Source of the DNA: Bryobacteraceae bacterium CoA2 C42
GTDB lineage: Bacteria; Acidobacteriota; Terriglobia; Bryobacterales; Bryobacteraceae
Direction: 5' to 3'
Length of the DNA: 64,000 nt
Assembly: GCA_019931245.1 (NCBI GenBank)
Contig: JAINDL010000035.1
Location: 29,121-93,120 of the forward strand
Shown: piece by piece, positions 56,279 to 64,000 of the stretch
How positions within the stretch are numbered: position 1 is the first letter of the stretch
Layout: each line of letters opens with the position of its first letter
The notes under the pieces: generated by a model
What the model saw: the letters and a program-made list of their open reading frames with translations, nothing else
Database searches by the model: none
Told to the model about the DNA's origin: nothing
Program-made: the position numbers and the translations under genes

Positions 56279-56716
56279 ATGGCGAAACGCAACAAAGCTG
56301 CCTACATGATCTCGGCCGTGGCCGAGCAGTACAACCTCCACCCGCAAACCCTCCGCATGTACGAACGCGAGGGCCTCCTCAAGCCCTCCCGCAGCGACGG
56401 CAACACGCGCCTCTACACCGACGACGATATCGAACGCCTCGAAGTCATCCTCCAACTCACCCGCGAACTCGGCGTCAACCTCGCCGGCGTCGAAATCATC
56501 CTCAATATGCGCGAAAAAATGGAGGAGATGCAGCGGCAGATCGAACAGTTCGTCGCCTCGCTCAACTCGGAAATCGCTCAGCGCGTCCGCCACCCCGCCC
56601 CCGGCCCGGAGTCTCAGGCCCTCGTCCCCGTCATCAGCGTCTCCTCCCTCGTCCGCGTCGAAACAGAAGTCGCTCCCCCGGAATCCAAACCCCGCCGGAA
56701 GAAACTCACGCTCTAG
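56279..56716 (+). CDS. hspR: HspR-like MerR-family heat-shock repressor
   Basis: The 145-residue protein begins YMISAVAEQYNLHPQTLRMY, EREGLLKPSRSDGNTRLYTD, DDIERL, the winged-helix of MerR proteins and very like actinobacterial HspR. A coiled helix (IEIILNMREKMEEMQRQIEQ) and a variable basic tail (PRRKKLTL) follow. In Streptomyces and others HspR is the last gene of the dnaK operon and represses it with DnaK as corepressor; the position here is the same. GGTAGAGG lies 11-18 nt before ATG 56279. The track merges it with a longer shadow ORF. Confidence 0.9.
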   Translation: MAKRNKAAYMISAVAEQYNLHPQTLRMYEREGLLKPSRSDGNTRLYTDDDIERLEVILQLTRELGVNLAGVEIILNMREKMEEMQRQIEQFVASLNSEIAQRVRHPAPGPESQALVPVISVSSLVRVETEVAPPESKPRRKKLTL

Positions 56717-56738
56717 CCCCGATACAATAGGAGGCTGA

Positions 56739-58388
56739 ATGCGGATTGCCTTGGGGCAGATCAATACCACGGTTGGCGACCTTGCCGGAAACGCCAGCCT
56801 CATCATGCGCTACGCGCGGCGAGCCGCCGAAGGAGGCGCCGAAGCCGTCGTTTTCCCGGAACTCGCCCTCACCGGCTACCCGCCCCAGGACCTCCTCGAA
56901 CGCCCCGCGTTCCTCGAAGCCGCCGAAGCCGAACTCGAACGCCTCGCCGTCGAATCCGCCCCCCTGCGTATCGCCATTCTCTGCGGCACGGCCGAAGTCG
57001 CCGACTTTAACGAGGGGAAACGGGTCTCGAACACCGCCGCCATGCTGCAGCGCGGCAAAGTCCTCTTCCGCCAGCACAAAATGCTGCTCCCCAACTACGA
57101 CGTCTTCGACGAGCAGCGCTACTTCCGCCCGGCCGAAAGCCAGTCCCTCGCCACCATCGGCGCCACCCCCGTCGCCATCACCATCTGCGAAGACGCCTGG
57201 AACGACCAGCACTTCTGGCAGAAACGCCTCTACCAGCGCGACCCCGTCGAAGAGCTCATCGGCGCCGGCGCCAAAGCCATCCTCTCCATCAACGCCTCCC
57301 CCTACCACCTCGGCAAACGCGCCCTCCGCCAGCAGATCTTCTCCGCCACCGCCCGCCGCTATCAAACCCCCCTCGTCTACGTCAATCAGGTCGGCGGCAA
57401 CGATCAACTCGTCTTCGACGGCTCCAGCTTCGCCATGGACTCGACCGGCAAAGTCATCGCCGCCGCCTCCAGCTTCTCCGAAGAACTCCTCTTCGCCAAC
57501 CTCCATACCGGCACCGGCGACCTCCACCCCTCCCATCCCGACGAACTCGACGCCGTCTACGAAGCCCTCGTCCTCGGCACCCGCGACTACTTCCGCAAAA
57601 CCGGCTTCCGCAAAGCCCTCCTCGGCCTGTCCGGCGGCATCGATTCCGCCCTCGTCGCCTGCCTCGCCGTCGAAGCCCTCGGCAAGGAAAACGTCACCGG
57701 CGTCGCCATGCCCGGACCCTACTCCTCGGACCACTCCCTCACCGACGCCCACGCCCTCGCCGCCTCCCTCGGCATCTCCTGCCCCACCGTCTCCATCAAC
57801 CACGCCTACGCCGCCATGCTCGAAACGCTCGGCCCCGTCTTCGCTGGCGCCCCCCCCGACGTCACCGAAGAAAACCTCCAATCCCGCCTCCGCGGCCTCA
57901 CCCTCATGGCCCTCTCCAACAAAACCGGCGCCCTCGTCCTCTCGACCGGCAACAAAAGCGAAACCGCCGTCGGCTACGCCACCCTCTACGGCGACATGTG
58001 CGGCGGCCTCGCCGTCATCAGCGACATCCCCAAAACCCAGGTCTACGACCTCTGCCGCGTCGCCAACCGCCGTCTCGCCAACGCCATCCCCGAATCGGTC
58101 TTCGTCAAGCCCCCCTCGGCCGAACTCCGGCCCGATCAGAAAGACTCCGACTCCCTGCCCGAATATCCCGTCCTTGATGCCATCCTCGCCCTCTACGTCG
58201 AACAGATGGTCTCCCCCGCCCGCATCGCCGAAAAGCTCAACCTCCCGCTCACCCTCGTCCGCGACGTCACCCGAAAAGTGGATCGAAACGAATACAAGCG
58301 CCAACAGGCCGCGCCCGGCCTCAAAGTAACCACCAAGGCCTTCGGCTTCGGCCGCCGCCTTCCCATCGCCCAGGGGTACAGCGAATGA
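56739..58388 (+). CDS. nadE: Glutamine-dependent NAD+ synthetase
   Basis: The enzyme amidates nicotinic acid adenine dinucleotide to NAD+, using ammonia from glutamine. The 549-residue protein has an N-terminal nitrilase-type glutaminase with Glu in FPELALTGYPPQDLL, Lys in HKMLLPNYDVFDEQRYF and Cys in ITICEDAWND, and a C-terminal ATP-pyrophosphatase synthetase with LLGLSGGIDSALVACLAVEA near 293 and LSTGNKSETAVGYATLYGDM. AGGAGG is 4 nt before the ATG. Its stop overlaps the next gene as ATGA. Confidence 0.96.
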   Translation: MRIALGQINTTVGDLAGNASLIMRYARRAAEGGAEAVVFPELALTGYPPQDLLERPAFLEAAEAELERLAVESAPLRIAILCGTAEVADFNEGKRVSNTAAMLQRGKVLFRQHKMLLPNYDVFDEQRYFRPAESQSLATIGATPVAITICEDAWNDQHFWQKRLYQRDPVEELIGAGAKAILSINASPYHLGKRALRQQIFSATARRYQTPLVYVNQVGGNDQLVFDGSSFAMDSTGKVIAAASSFSEELLFANLHTGTGDLHPSHPDELDAVYEALVLGTRDYFRKTGFRKALLGLSGGIDSALVACLAVEALGKENVTGVAMPGPYSSDHSLTDAHALAASLGISCPTVSINHAYAAMLETLGPVFAGAPPDVTEENLQSRLRGLTLMALSNKTGALVLSTGNKSETAVGYATLYGDMCGGLAVISDIPKTQVYDLCRVANRRLANAIPESVFVKPPSAELRPDQKDSDSLPEYPVLDAILALYVEQMVSPARIAEKLNLPLTLVRDVTRKVDRNEYKRQQAAPGLKVTTKAFGFGRRLPIAQGYSE

Positions 58389-60889
58389 GAACTCTCCTCT
58401 TCACCCTCGGCGGCACCCTCCTTGCCGCCTTCCTCCTCGTCTCCCAGTCCGGCGTCACCGAACGCGTCGGCCCCCGCCCCGATGGCGCTTTCCTCCTCAA
58501 CAGCGGCGCCCTCCTCACCCCCGCCGGCCGCCAGCAGGCCACCGACACCTTCCCCATGGCCTCCGCCCTGTCGCCCGACAAGCGCTGGCTCCTCGTCCTC
58601 CACGGAGGCTATAATCCCCCCGCCGTCGTCGTCTTCGACGCCCAGTCCATGACCGAAAAAAGCCGCGTCAACCTCCCCGACGCCTGGCTCGGCCTCACCT
58701 TCTCCCCCAACGGCAAAATGGTCTACGTCGGCGGCGGCAGCCAGGCCAACGTCCACGAACTCAGCTTCGACCCCACCGCCGGCGCCCTCCAACTCCTCCG
58801 CTCCATGCCCATCGTCCCCGCCGCCGACCGCAAACATACCGACTTCATCGGCGATGTCGCCCTCTCCCCCGATGGCCGCCTCGTCTACGCCGCCGCCCTG
58901 TTCCAAAACGCCGTCCACGTCATCAATCCCCAGTCCGGCCGCGTCATCGAAACCTGGAAAACCGGCCGCCGCCCCTACCGCATCCTCTTCCACCCCGACG
59001 GCCAAAGCTTCTTCGTCTCCCACTGGGCCGACGCCTCCGTCGGCCAGTACGCCGCCAATACCGGCGTCCGCCTCGCCCTCCTCCGCGCCGGCCAGCACCC
59101 CACCGACATGCTCTGGAGCAGCCGCCAGCCCGACGCCGGAGAAGGCGACAGCGACGCCCCCAAACTCACCGGCCGCCTCTTCGTCACCAACGGCAACGCC
59201 AACTCCGTCACCGTCATCGGCGTCAACGACAGCAACACCGCCTCCCCCCTCGAATCCATCAACGTCTCCCTCTCCCCCGAACAGCCCGCCGGCATGACCC
59301 CCAGCGCCCTCGCCCTCAGCCCCGACCAGAAGCAGCTCTACGTCGTCTGCTCAGACGCCAACGCCGTCGCCGTTGCCGACATCAGCCGCCTCCGCAGCCA
59401 GGTCCGCGGCTTCATCCCCACCGGCTGGTACCCCCTCGCCGCCCGCGCCCTCGACTCCCAACTCCTCGTCTTCAACGGCCGCGGCCCCCGCAGCTATCCC
59501 AACCCCAAAGGGCCTAACCCCACCCTCCGCCCCGCCCCCGTCCACGAAGGCAACGCCGCCGTCGAATACGTCGGCCGCCTCCAGCGCGGCTCCGTCTCCG
59601 TCATTCCCCCCTTCGACGATGCCCAACTCGAAACCTGGACCACCGCCGTCCGCCAAAACCTCCCCTACAACGACCGCCGCCTCTTCCTCGCCCACTCCGC
59701 CACCACCCTCGCCCCCATCCTCCCCCTCCGTCCCGGCGATCCCTCCCGCCTCGAACACGTCATCTACATCGTCAAGGAAAACCGCACCTACGACCAGGTC
59801 CTCGGCGACCTCGGCAAAGGCAACGGCGACCCCTCCCTCACCCTCTTCCCCGAACGCGTCAGCCCCAATCACCACAAACTCGCCCGCGAGTTCGTCCTCC
59901 TCGACAACTTCTACGTCTCCGCCGACGTCTCCGCCGATGGCCACAACTGGACCACCGCCGGCATCGCTCCCGACTACGTCCAGCGCATGTGGCCCAATAG
60001 CTACGCCGGCCGCCGCAAGCACTACGACTACGAAGGCGGCGAACCCGCCGCCCTGCCCCCCGCCGGCTACCTCTGGAACAACGCCCTCGCCGCCGGACGC
60101 ACCGTCCGCAACTACGGCTACTTCGTCGAAAACACCCCGCTCAAAGACGTCACCGCCTCCACGCCCCACGTCAAACTCGTCCGCGACCCCGCTCTCCTGC
60201 CCCACACCAATCGCCAGTACCGTGGCTTCGACATGGACTACCCCGACGTCGAACGCGCCAAATCCTTCCTCGCCGATCTCGCCAACCTCGAAGCCGCCGG
60301 CAAGTTCCCCCATCTCTCCGTCGTCCGCCTCGGCAACGATCACACCAGCGGCCTCGCCGCCGGCAAAATCTCCCCCCTCGCCGCCATGGCCGACAACGAC
60401 TACGCCCTCGGCCTCATCGTCGAAGGCCTCTCGAAAAGCAAATTCTGGGAGAAAATGGCCATCTTCGTCATCGAAGACGACGCCCAGAACGGTCCCGACC
60501 ACGTCGACTCCCACCGCTCCCCCGCCTTCGTCATCTCCCCCTACACCAAACGCGGCGCCATCGACAGCTCCTTCTACAACACCACCTCCATGCTCCGCAC
60601 CATCGAACTCATCCTCGGCATCCGCCCCATGACCACCTTCGATGCCGGCGCCCGCCCCATGACCGGCGCCTTCCAGCTCACCCCCAACGTCAGCGCCTAC
60701 TCGGCCGAAAAACCCCGCTACCCCCTCGACGAACGCAACCCCGGCCAGGGCGCCCTCGCCGCCCGCTCCGCCCGCATGGACTTCGACGAAGCCGACGAAA
60801 TCGACGACGACGAACTCAACGCCATCCTCTGGACCGCCATCAAAAAAACTACGCCCCCCGTCCCCGTGCGCAGCTACTTCGGAAAGTAA
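58385..60889 (+). CDS. Exported beta-propeller fused to a phosphoesterase domain
   Basis: An 834-residue protein with signal peptide MRTLLFTLGGTLLAAFLLVS. The first half is a YVTN-like propeller (ASALSPDKRWLLVLHGGYNP, GLTFSPNGKMVYVGGGSQAN, VALSPDGRLVYAAALFQNAV, ALSPDQKQLYVVCSDAN). The second half matches the phospholipase C/acid phosphatase-type phosphoesterase family: HVIYIVKENRTYDQVLGDLG near 457-476, LDNFYVSADVSADGHNW, IFVIEDDAQNGPDHVDSHRS and FVISPYTKRGAIDSSFYNTT. It should hydrolyse phosphate esters outside the cytoplasm. It is translationally coupled to nadE although the functions look unrelated. Confidence 0.88.
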   Translation: MRTLLFTLGGTLLAAFLLVSQSGVTERVGPRPDGAFLLNSGALLTPAGRQQATDTFPMASALSPDKRWLLVLHGGYNPPAVVVFDAQSMTEKSRVNLPDAWLGLTFSPNGKMVYVGGGSQANVHELSFDPTAGALQLLRSMPIVPAADRKHTDFIGDVALSPDGRLVYAAALFQNAVHVINPQSGRVIETWKTGRRPYRILFHPDGQSFFVSHWADASVGQYAANTGVRLALLRAGQHPTDMLWSSRQPDAGEGDSDAPKLTGRLFVTNGNANSVTVIGVNDSNTASPLESINVSLSPEQPAGMTPSALALSPDQKQLYVVCSDANAVAVADISRLRSQVRGFIPTGWYPLAARALDSQLLVFNGRGPRSYPNPKGPNPTLRPAPVHEGNAAVEYVGRLQRGSVSVIPPFDDAQLETWTTAVRQNLPYNDRRLFLAHSATTLAPILPLRPGDPSRLEHVIYIVKENRTYDQVLGDLGKGNGDPSLTLFPERVSPNHHKLAREFVLLDNFYVSADVSADGHNWTTAGIAPDYVQRMWPNSYAGRRKHYDYEGGEPAALPPAGYLWNNALAAGRTVRNYGYFVENTPLKDVTASTPHVKLVRDPALLPHTNRQYRGFDMDYPDVERAKSFLADLANLEAAGKFPHLSVVRLGNDHTSGLAAGKISPLAAMADNDYALGLIVEGLSKSKFWEKMAIFVIEDDAQNGPDHVDSHRSPAFVISPYTKRGAIDSSFYNTTSMLRTIELILGIRPMTTFDAGARPMTGAFQLTPNVSAYSAEKPRYPLDERNPGQGALAARSARMDFDEADEIDDDELNAILWTAIKKTTPPVPVRSYFGK

Positions 60890-60894
60890 CCCGC

Positions 60895-62910
60895 ATGGCC
60901 CAAATCGATCTCTGCTTCGTCTGGCACATGCACCAGCCTTTCTATAAGGATCTGGTCACCGGCGAATACAAACTGCCCTGGACCCGCCTCCACGGCCTCA
61001 AAGACTACTACGGCATGGTGGAGATCCTCGCCGCCTTCCCCTCCATCCACCAGACCTTCAACCTCGTCCCCTCCATGGTCGCCCAGCTCGACGAATACGC
61101 CGCCGGCGCCGCCGAAGACCCCTTCCTCCGCCTCGCCCTCAAACCCGCCGAAGAGCTCACCGACGCCGACCAAGCCTTCCTCCTCCGCTACTTCTTCCAG
61201 GCCAACCTCTCCCGGATGGTCTACCGCTACCCCCGCTACGGCGAACTCTACGAACTTAGCCTCAAAGCCGGCCGCTTCTTCGGCGCGCAGGAGTTCCGCG
61301 ACCTGCAAATCCTCTCCCAGCTCGCCTGGTTCGACGAAATCTTCCTCGCCGCCGACCCGGAAATCCGCGACCTCGTCGCCAAAGGCCGCCACTACTCGCT
61401 TGCCGACCAGAAACTCATGGGCCGCAAACAGCTCGAAATCCTCGGCCACGTCGTCCCCGTCTATCAAAAGTTCGCCGCCACCGGCCAGATCGAAGTCTCC
61501 ACCACCCCCTACTACCACCCCATCCTCCCCCTCCTGTGCGACTCCGACATCGCCGCCGTCGCCCACCCCCACGTCCCCCTCCCCACCCCCTTCCGCTACC
61601 CCGAAGACGCCCGCCACCAACTCCTCACCGCCCGCGACTACATGCAGAAGCGGCTCAACCTCACCCCCCAAGGCCTCTGGCCCTCGGAAGGCTCCGTCTC
61701 CGACCAAGCCCTCCTCCTCGCCGCCGACTGCGGCTTCCGCTGGTTCGCCACCGACAACGGCGTCCTCGCCCGCACCCTCGGCCGCGCCGCCGGCGCCGCC
61801 GAAACCTACCGCCCCTATCTCTGGCAGCACCAGGGCCGCCAACTCCACTGCCTCTTCCGCGATCACTACTTAAGCGACCTCGTCGGCTTCGTCTACTCCA
61901 AAATGGGCCCCGAAGAGGCCGCCGACCACTTCCTCGGCCGCATCCGCGAAAACTGCAACGGCCGCGACTCCCTCGTCCCCATCATCCTCGACGGCGAAAA
62001 CGCCTGGGAGTACTTCCCCGAAAGCGGCCGCGAATTCCTCCGCCAACTCTACGCCCGCATCGCCGCCGACCCCGGCATGCAGGCCGTCACCGTCAGCGAA
62101 GGCCTCGCCCGCCACCCCGCCCACACCCTCGACCGCATCTTCCCCGGCTCCTGGATCAACGCCAACTTCGATATCTGGATCGGCGCCGACGAAGACAACC
62201 GCGCCTGGGAGTACCTCCGCCTCGCCCGCGCCGCCTTCGACCAACACAAAGACAAAGTCACCCCCGAACAACGCGCCCTCGCCTACGAAGAGATCCTCAT
62301 CGCCGAAGGCAGCGACTGGTGCTGGTGGTACGGCCCCGAACACGAATCCGCCAACCGCACCGAGTTCGATCAACTCTTCCGCGACCACCTCGCCAACGTC
62401 TACCGCGCTCTCGAACTCCCGCCCCCCGCCGAACTCTCCCGCCCCATCCTCCGCCTCGAGTTCCTCGAACACCACCACCTCCCCACCGGCCACATCGATC
62501 CCACCCTCGACGGCCAGGTCTCCAGCTACTTCGAATGGATGGGCGCCGGCGAGTACCACATCGACCAGCGCCAGGGCGCCATGCACGGCGGCCGCATCGG
62601 CCTCCAGCAACTCCTCTACGGCACCAACGGCCAACGCATCTTCCTCCGCTTCGACTTCGACCCCCTGCCCGACTGCACCCACCTCGAAATCCGCATCAAA
62701 GCCGGCGCCGCCGAAACCACCCTCCACCCCGGTCAGTTCATCGCCGGACGCATCATCGAAGCCGCCGTCCCCCTCACCGAACTCCAACTCGCCCCCGGAG
62801 ACCTCGCCCGCTTTCAGGTCTCGCTCTGGCAGTCCGGGCTTCCCCTCGAATCCCTCCCCCGCCAGGGCGTCTTCGAATTGGCTACCCTAACCCCAAAAGA
62901 CTGGAACTAA
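60895..62910 (+). CDS. Glycoside hydrolase family 57 protein
   Basis: The 671-residue protein starts AQIDLCFVWHMHQPFYKD, the GH57 N-terminal signature, and continues PWTRLHGLKDYYGMVEIL and FNLVPSMVAQLDEY. The probable nucleophile is the Glu of LWPSEGSVSDQALLLA (about residue 265) and the acid/base the Asp of ILDGENAWEYFPES (about 366). GH57 enzymes act on alpha-glucans (amylase, amylopullulanase, 4-alpha-glucanotransferase, branching). No signal peptide is seen, so glycogen-type substrates in the cytoplasm are likely. Residues from about 510 form an extra beta-rich C-terminal domain. Confidence 0.9.
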   Translation: MAQIDLCFVWHMHQPFYKDLVTGEYKLPWTRLHGLKDYYGMVEILAAFPSIHQTFNLVPSMVAQLDEYAAGAAEDPFLRLALKPAEELTDADQAFLLRYFFQANLSRMVYRYPRYGELYELSLKAGRFFGAQEFRDLQILSQLAWFDEIFLAADPEIRDLVAKGRHYSLADQKLMGRKQLEILGHVVPVYQKFAATGQIEVSTTPYYHPILPLLCDSDIAAVAHPHVPLPTPFRYPEDARHQLLTARDYMQKRLNLTPQGLWPSEGSVSDQALLLAADCGFRWFATDNGVLARTLGRAAGAAETYRPYLWQHQGRQLHCLFRDHYLSDLVGFVYSKMGPEEAADHFLGRIRENCNGRDSLVPIILDGENAWEYFPESGREFLRQLYARIAADPGMQAVTVSEGLARHPAHTLDRIFPGSWINANFDIWIGADEDNRAWEYLRLARAAFDQHKDKVTPEQRALAYEEILIAEGSDWCWWYGPEHESANRTEFDQLFRDHLANVYRALELPPPAELSRPILRLEFLEHHHLPTGHIDPTLDGQVSSYFEWMGAGEYHIDQRQGAMHGGRIGLQQLLYGTNGQRIFLRFDFDPLPDCTHLEIRIKAGAAETTLHPGQFIAGRIIEAAVPLTELQLAPGDLARFQVSLWQSGLPLESLPRQGVFELATLTPKDWN

Positions 62911-62917
62911 CAAACTC

Positions 62918-63832
62918 ATGAACCTCTCCTGGCATGGCGTCTACCCCGCCCTCACCACCCAATACCACCCCGACCTCTCCGTCAACCTCCCCGCCACCGC
63001 CGCGCACCTCGAAAAACTCATCGCCGCCGGCATCCACGGCGTCATCCTCCTCGGCAGCGTCGGCGAAAACACCGCCCACGAATATGAAGAAAAATTAATC
63101 ATCCTCCGCGAGCTCAAATCCGTCGTCGCCGGCCGCATCCCCGTCCTCTCCGGCGTCGCCGAAAACACCACCATGGTCGCCGCCCGCTTCGCCCGCGACT
63201 GCGAAAAGCTCGGCCTCGACGGCCTCATGGTCCTCCCCGCCATGATCTACAAAGCCGACCGCCGCGAAGCCATCGCCCACTTCCGCACCGTCGCGCAGTC
63301 GAGCGGTCTGCCCGTGATGATCTACAACAACCCCCCGGCCTACTACGTCGACATGCCCCCGGACGCCTTCGTCGAACTCGCCAACGAGCCCACCATCGTC
63401 GCCATCAAAGAGTCCTCCGACAACGTCCGCCGCATCACCGACCTCCGCAACGCCGTCGGCCGCCGCTTCATCCTCTTCAGCGGCGTCGACGACCTGGTCC
63501 TTGAAAGCGCCCTGCTCGGCGCCGAAGGTTGGGTCTCCGGCCTCGTCAACGCTTTCCCCGACGAGAACCGCGTCCTCTGGCAGTTAGCCCAACAAGGCCG
63601 CTGGGCCGAAGCCCGCGAACTCTACCAGTGGTACACCCCGCTCCTCCACCTCGATACCAAAATCAAGCTCGTCCAGTACATCAAGCTCTGCATGGCCGAA
63701 GTCGGCCTCGGCACGGAACTGACCCGCCCGCCCCGCCTCCCCATCGCCGGCGCCGAAAGAGAAGAGGTGCTCGGCATCATCCGCTACGCCCTGGCCCACC
63801 GCCCGGACCTCACCCGCTATGCTGACCACTGA
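62918..63832 (+). CDS. DHDPS/N-acetylneuraminate lyase family aldolase or deaminase
   Basis: The 304-residue TIM-barrel protein has [40 protein letters not shown] (the GSxGE phosphate/carboxylate loop), the catalytic Tyr in [16 protein letters not shown] and the Schiff-base Lys in [14 protein letters not shown]. The family includes DapA, NanA, KDG aldolases and the delta1-pyrroline-4-hydroxy-2-carboxylate deaminase of hydroxyproline breakdown. The next gene encodes a proline racemase/4-hydroxyproline epimerase homologue, so the last role is favoured by context. Confidence 0.85.
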   Translation: MNLSWHGVYPALTTQYHPDLSVNLPATAAHLEKLIAAGIHGVILLGSVGENTAHEYEEKLIILRELKSVVAGRIPVLSGVAENTTMVAARFARDCEKLGLDGLMVLPAMIYKADRREAIAHFRTVAQSSGLPVMIYNNPPAYYVDMPPDAFVELANEPTIVAIKESSDNVRRITDLRNAVGRRFILFSGVDDLVLESALLGAEGWVSGLVNAFPDENRVLWQLAQQGRWAEARELYQWYTPLLHLDTKIKLVQYIKLCMAEVGLGTELTRPPRLPIAGAEREEVLGIIRYALAHRPDLTRYADH

Positions 63833-63905
63833 CCCCATCGCCGAAAGCTTGGCTTCGTTTCGCCAAACGCCCGCCCACCGCCCCGACCTCACCCGCCCCG
63901 CCGAC
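63786..63905. repeat. Imperfect direct repeat around the end of the DHDPS-family gene
   Basis: The gene's 3' end, encoding [12 protein letters not shown] (from about 63786), is echoed 82 bp downstream by GCCCACCGCCCCGACCTCAC and CCGCCCCGCCGAC (up to about 63905), which would encode [12 protein letters not shown]. It looks like a tail duplication lying between this gene and the next start codon. Confidence 0.7.
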
Positions 63906-63909
63906 CCCC

Positions 63910-64000
63910 ATGCCAACGATTGACGTCATCGACTCCCACACCGGCGGCGAACCCACCCGCCTCGTCATCGCCGGCGGCCCCGACCTCGGCTCCGGCTCCA
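63910..64000 (+). CDS. Proline racemase / 4-hydroxyproline 2-epimerase family, partial
   Basis: ATG 63910 opens a frame that runs off the window: [20 protein letters not shown] followed by [10 protein letters not shown] (30 codons, missing from the ORF track). [11 protein letters not shown] is the N-terminal signature of the proline racemase superfamily, in which 4-hydroxyproline 2-epimerases and trans-3-hydroxyproline dehydratases are found. The catalytic Cys pair lies beyond the window, so the exact activity cannot be read. With the upstream DHDPS-family gene it suggests hydroxyproline catabolism. Confidence 0.85.
   Translation, partial: MPTIDVIDSHTGGEPTRLVIAGGPDLGSGS

Noticed and set aside
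56706-58304. 532-residue minus-strand ORF opposite nadE
   Set aside because: Shadow frame; nadE has all its catalytic motifs on the plus strand.
61536-62921. 461-residue plus-strand ORF inside the GH57 gene
   Set aside because: Alternative frame of extreme Arg/Pro composition; GH57 motifs are in the other frame.

Overview
The window looks like a chromosomal segment of a GC-rich Acidobacteriota, most likely a Solibacter/Bryobacter-type soil bacterium. This is inferred from family content, not from a search: paired DUF1592/DUF1552 and DUF1549/DUF1501 cytochrome-type proteins, an Oar-like TonB receptor with an N-terminal carboxypeptidase-regulatory domain, six-repeat putative-Ig surface proteins, an HspR-type regulator after dnaK-dnaJ, and exported beta-propellers. 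No rRNA, tRNA, CRISPR array or intact insertion sequence was seen.

Region 1 (1-11.1 kb) is the distal spc and alpha ribosomal operon in classical order: rplE, rpsN, rpsH, rplF, rplR, rpsE, rpmD, rplO, secY, adk, map, infA, rpmJ (missing from the ORF track), rpsM, rpsK, rpsD, rpoA, rplQ. A GT2 glycosyltransferase and rpmB follow. A 174-nt leader with three hairpins precedes rpsD. Region 2 (11.1-13.2 kb) holds mutM, a Rieske ferredoxin and an orphan sugar-binding protein. Region 3 (13.2-14.4 kb) is a graveyard: a WG-repeat fragment, the C-terminal tip of a tyrosine recombinase whose catalytic Tyr is now His, and a decayed ParE/RelE toxin-antitoxin pair.

Region 4 (14.4-26.5 kb) carries two sets of exported cytochrome-type DUF proteins (DUF1587/1595/1592/1588/1585 with DUF1552, and DUF1549/1553 with DUF1501), an exported HpcH-type aldolase, a NUDIX hydrolase, an SMP-30 lactonase-like propeller and a DUF1684 protein. 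Region 5 (26.5-35.3 kb) is a tightly packed run: FkbH-ACP, a glycosyltransferase-glycosyltransferase-thioesterase fusion, a PD40 propeller, a di-heme peroxidase and a TPR protein, converging on a seven-heme cytochrome. The first two genes are the best candidate for an undescribed system: glycerate could be loaded on an ACP, glycosylated by two fused transferases and released by the fused thioesterase.

Region 6 (35.3-44.8 kb) has the TonB receptor, a CoA-transferase/methyltransferase pair, a 14-bp x4 minisatellite, an orphan fused TssB-TssC contractile-sheath protein, a DksA/TraR zinc-finger protein and a lone HlyD-type adaptor. Region 7 (45-50.3 kb) has a propeller coupled to a six-repeat Ig-like adhesin, a small HTH protein and a beta-hydroxyacid dehydrogenase. 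Region 8 (50.5-64 kb) is dxr-rseP, dnaK-dnaJ-hspR, nadE, a propeller-phosphoesterase fusion, a GH57 enzyme, and a DHDPS-family lyase followed by the start of a proline racemase/hydroxyproline epimerase gene (also absent from the ORF track).

A striking feature at larger scale is that third-position usage switches between C-rich and G-rich by location rather than by coding strand. The plus strand is C-rich at about 14-21 kb and 49-64 kb and strongly G-rich at about 22-35 kb.
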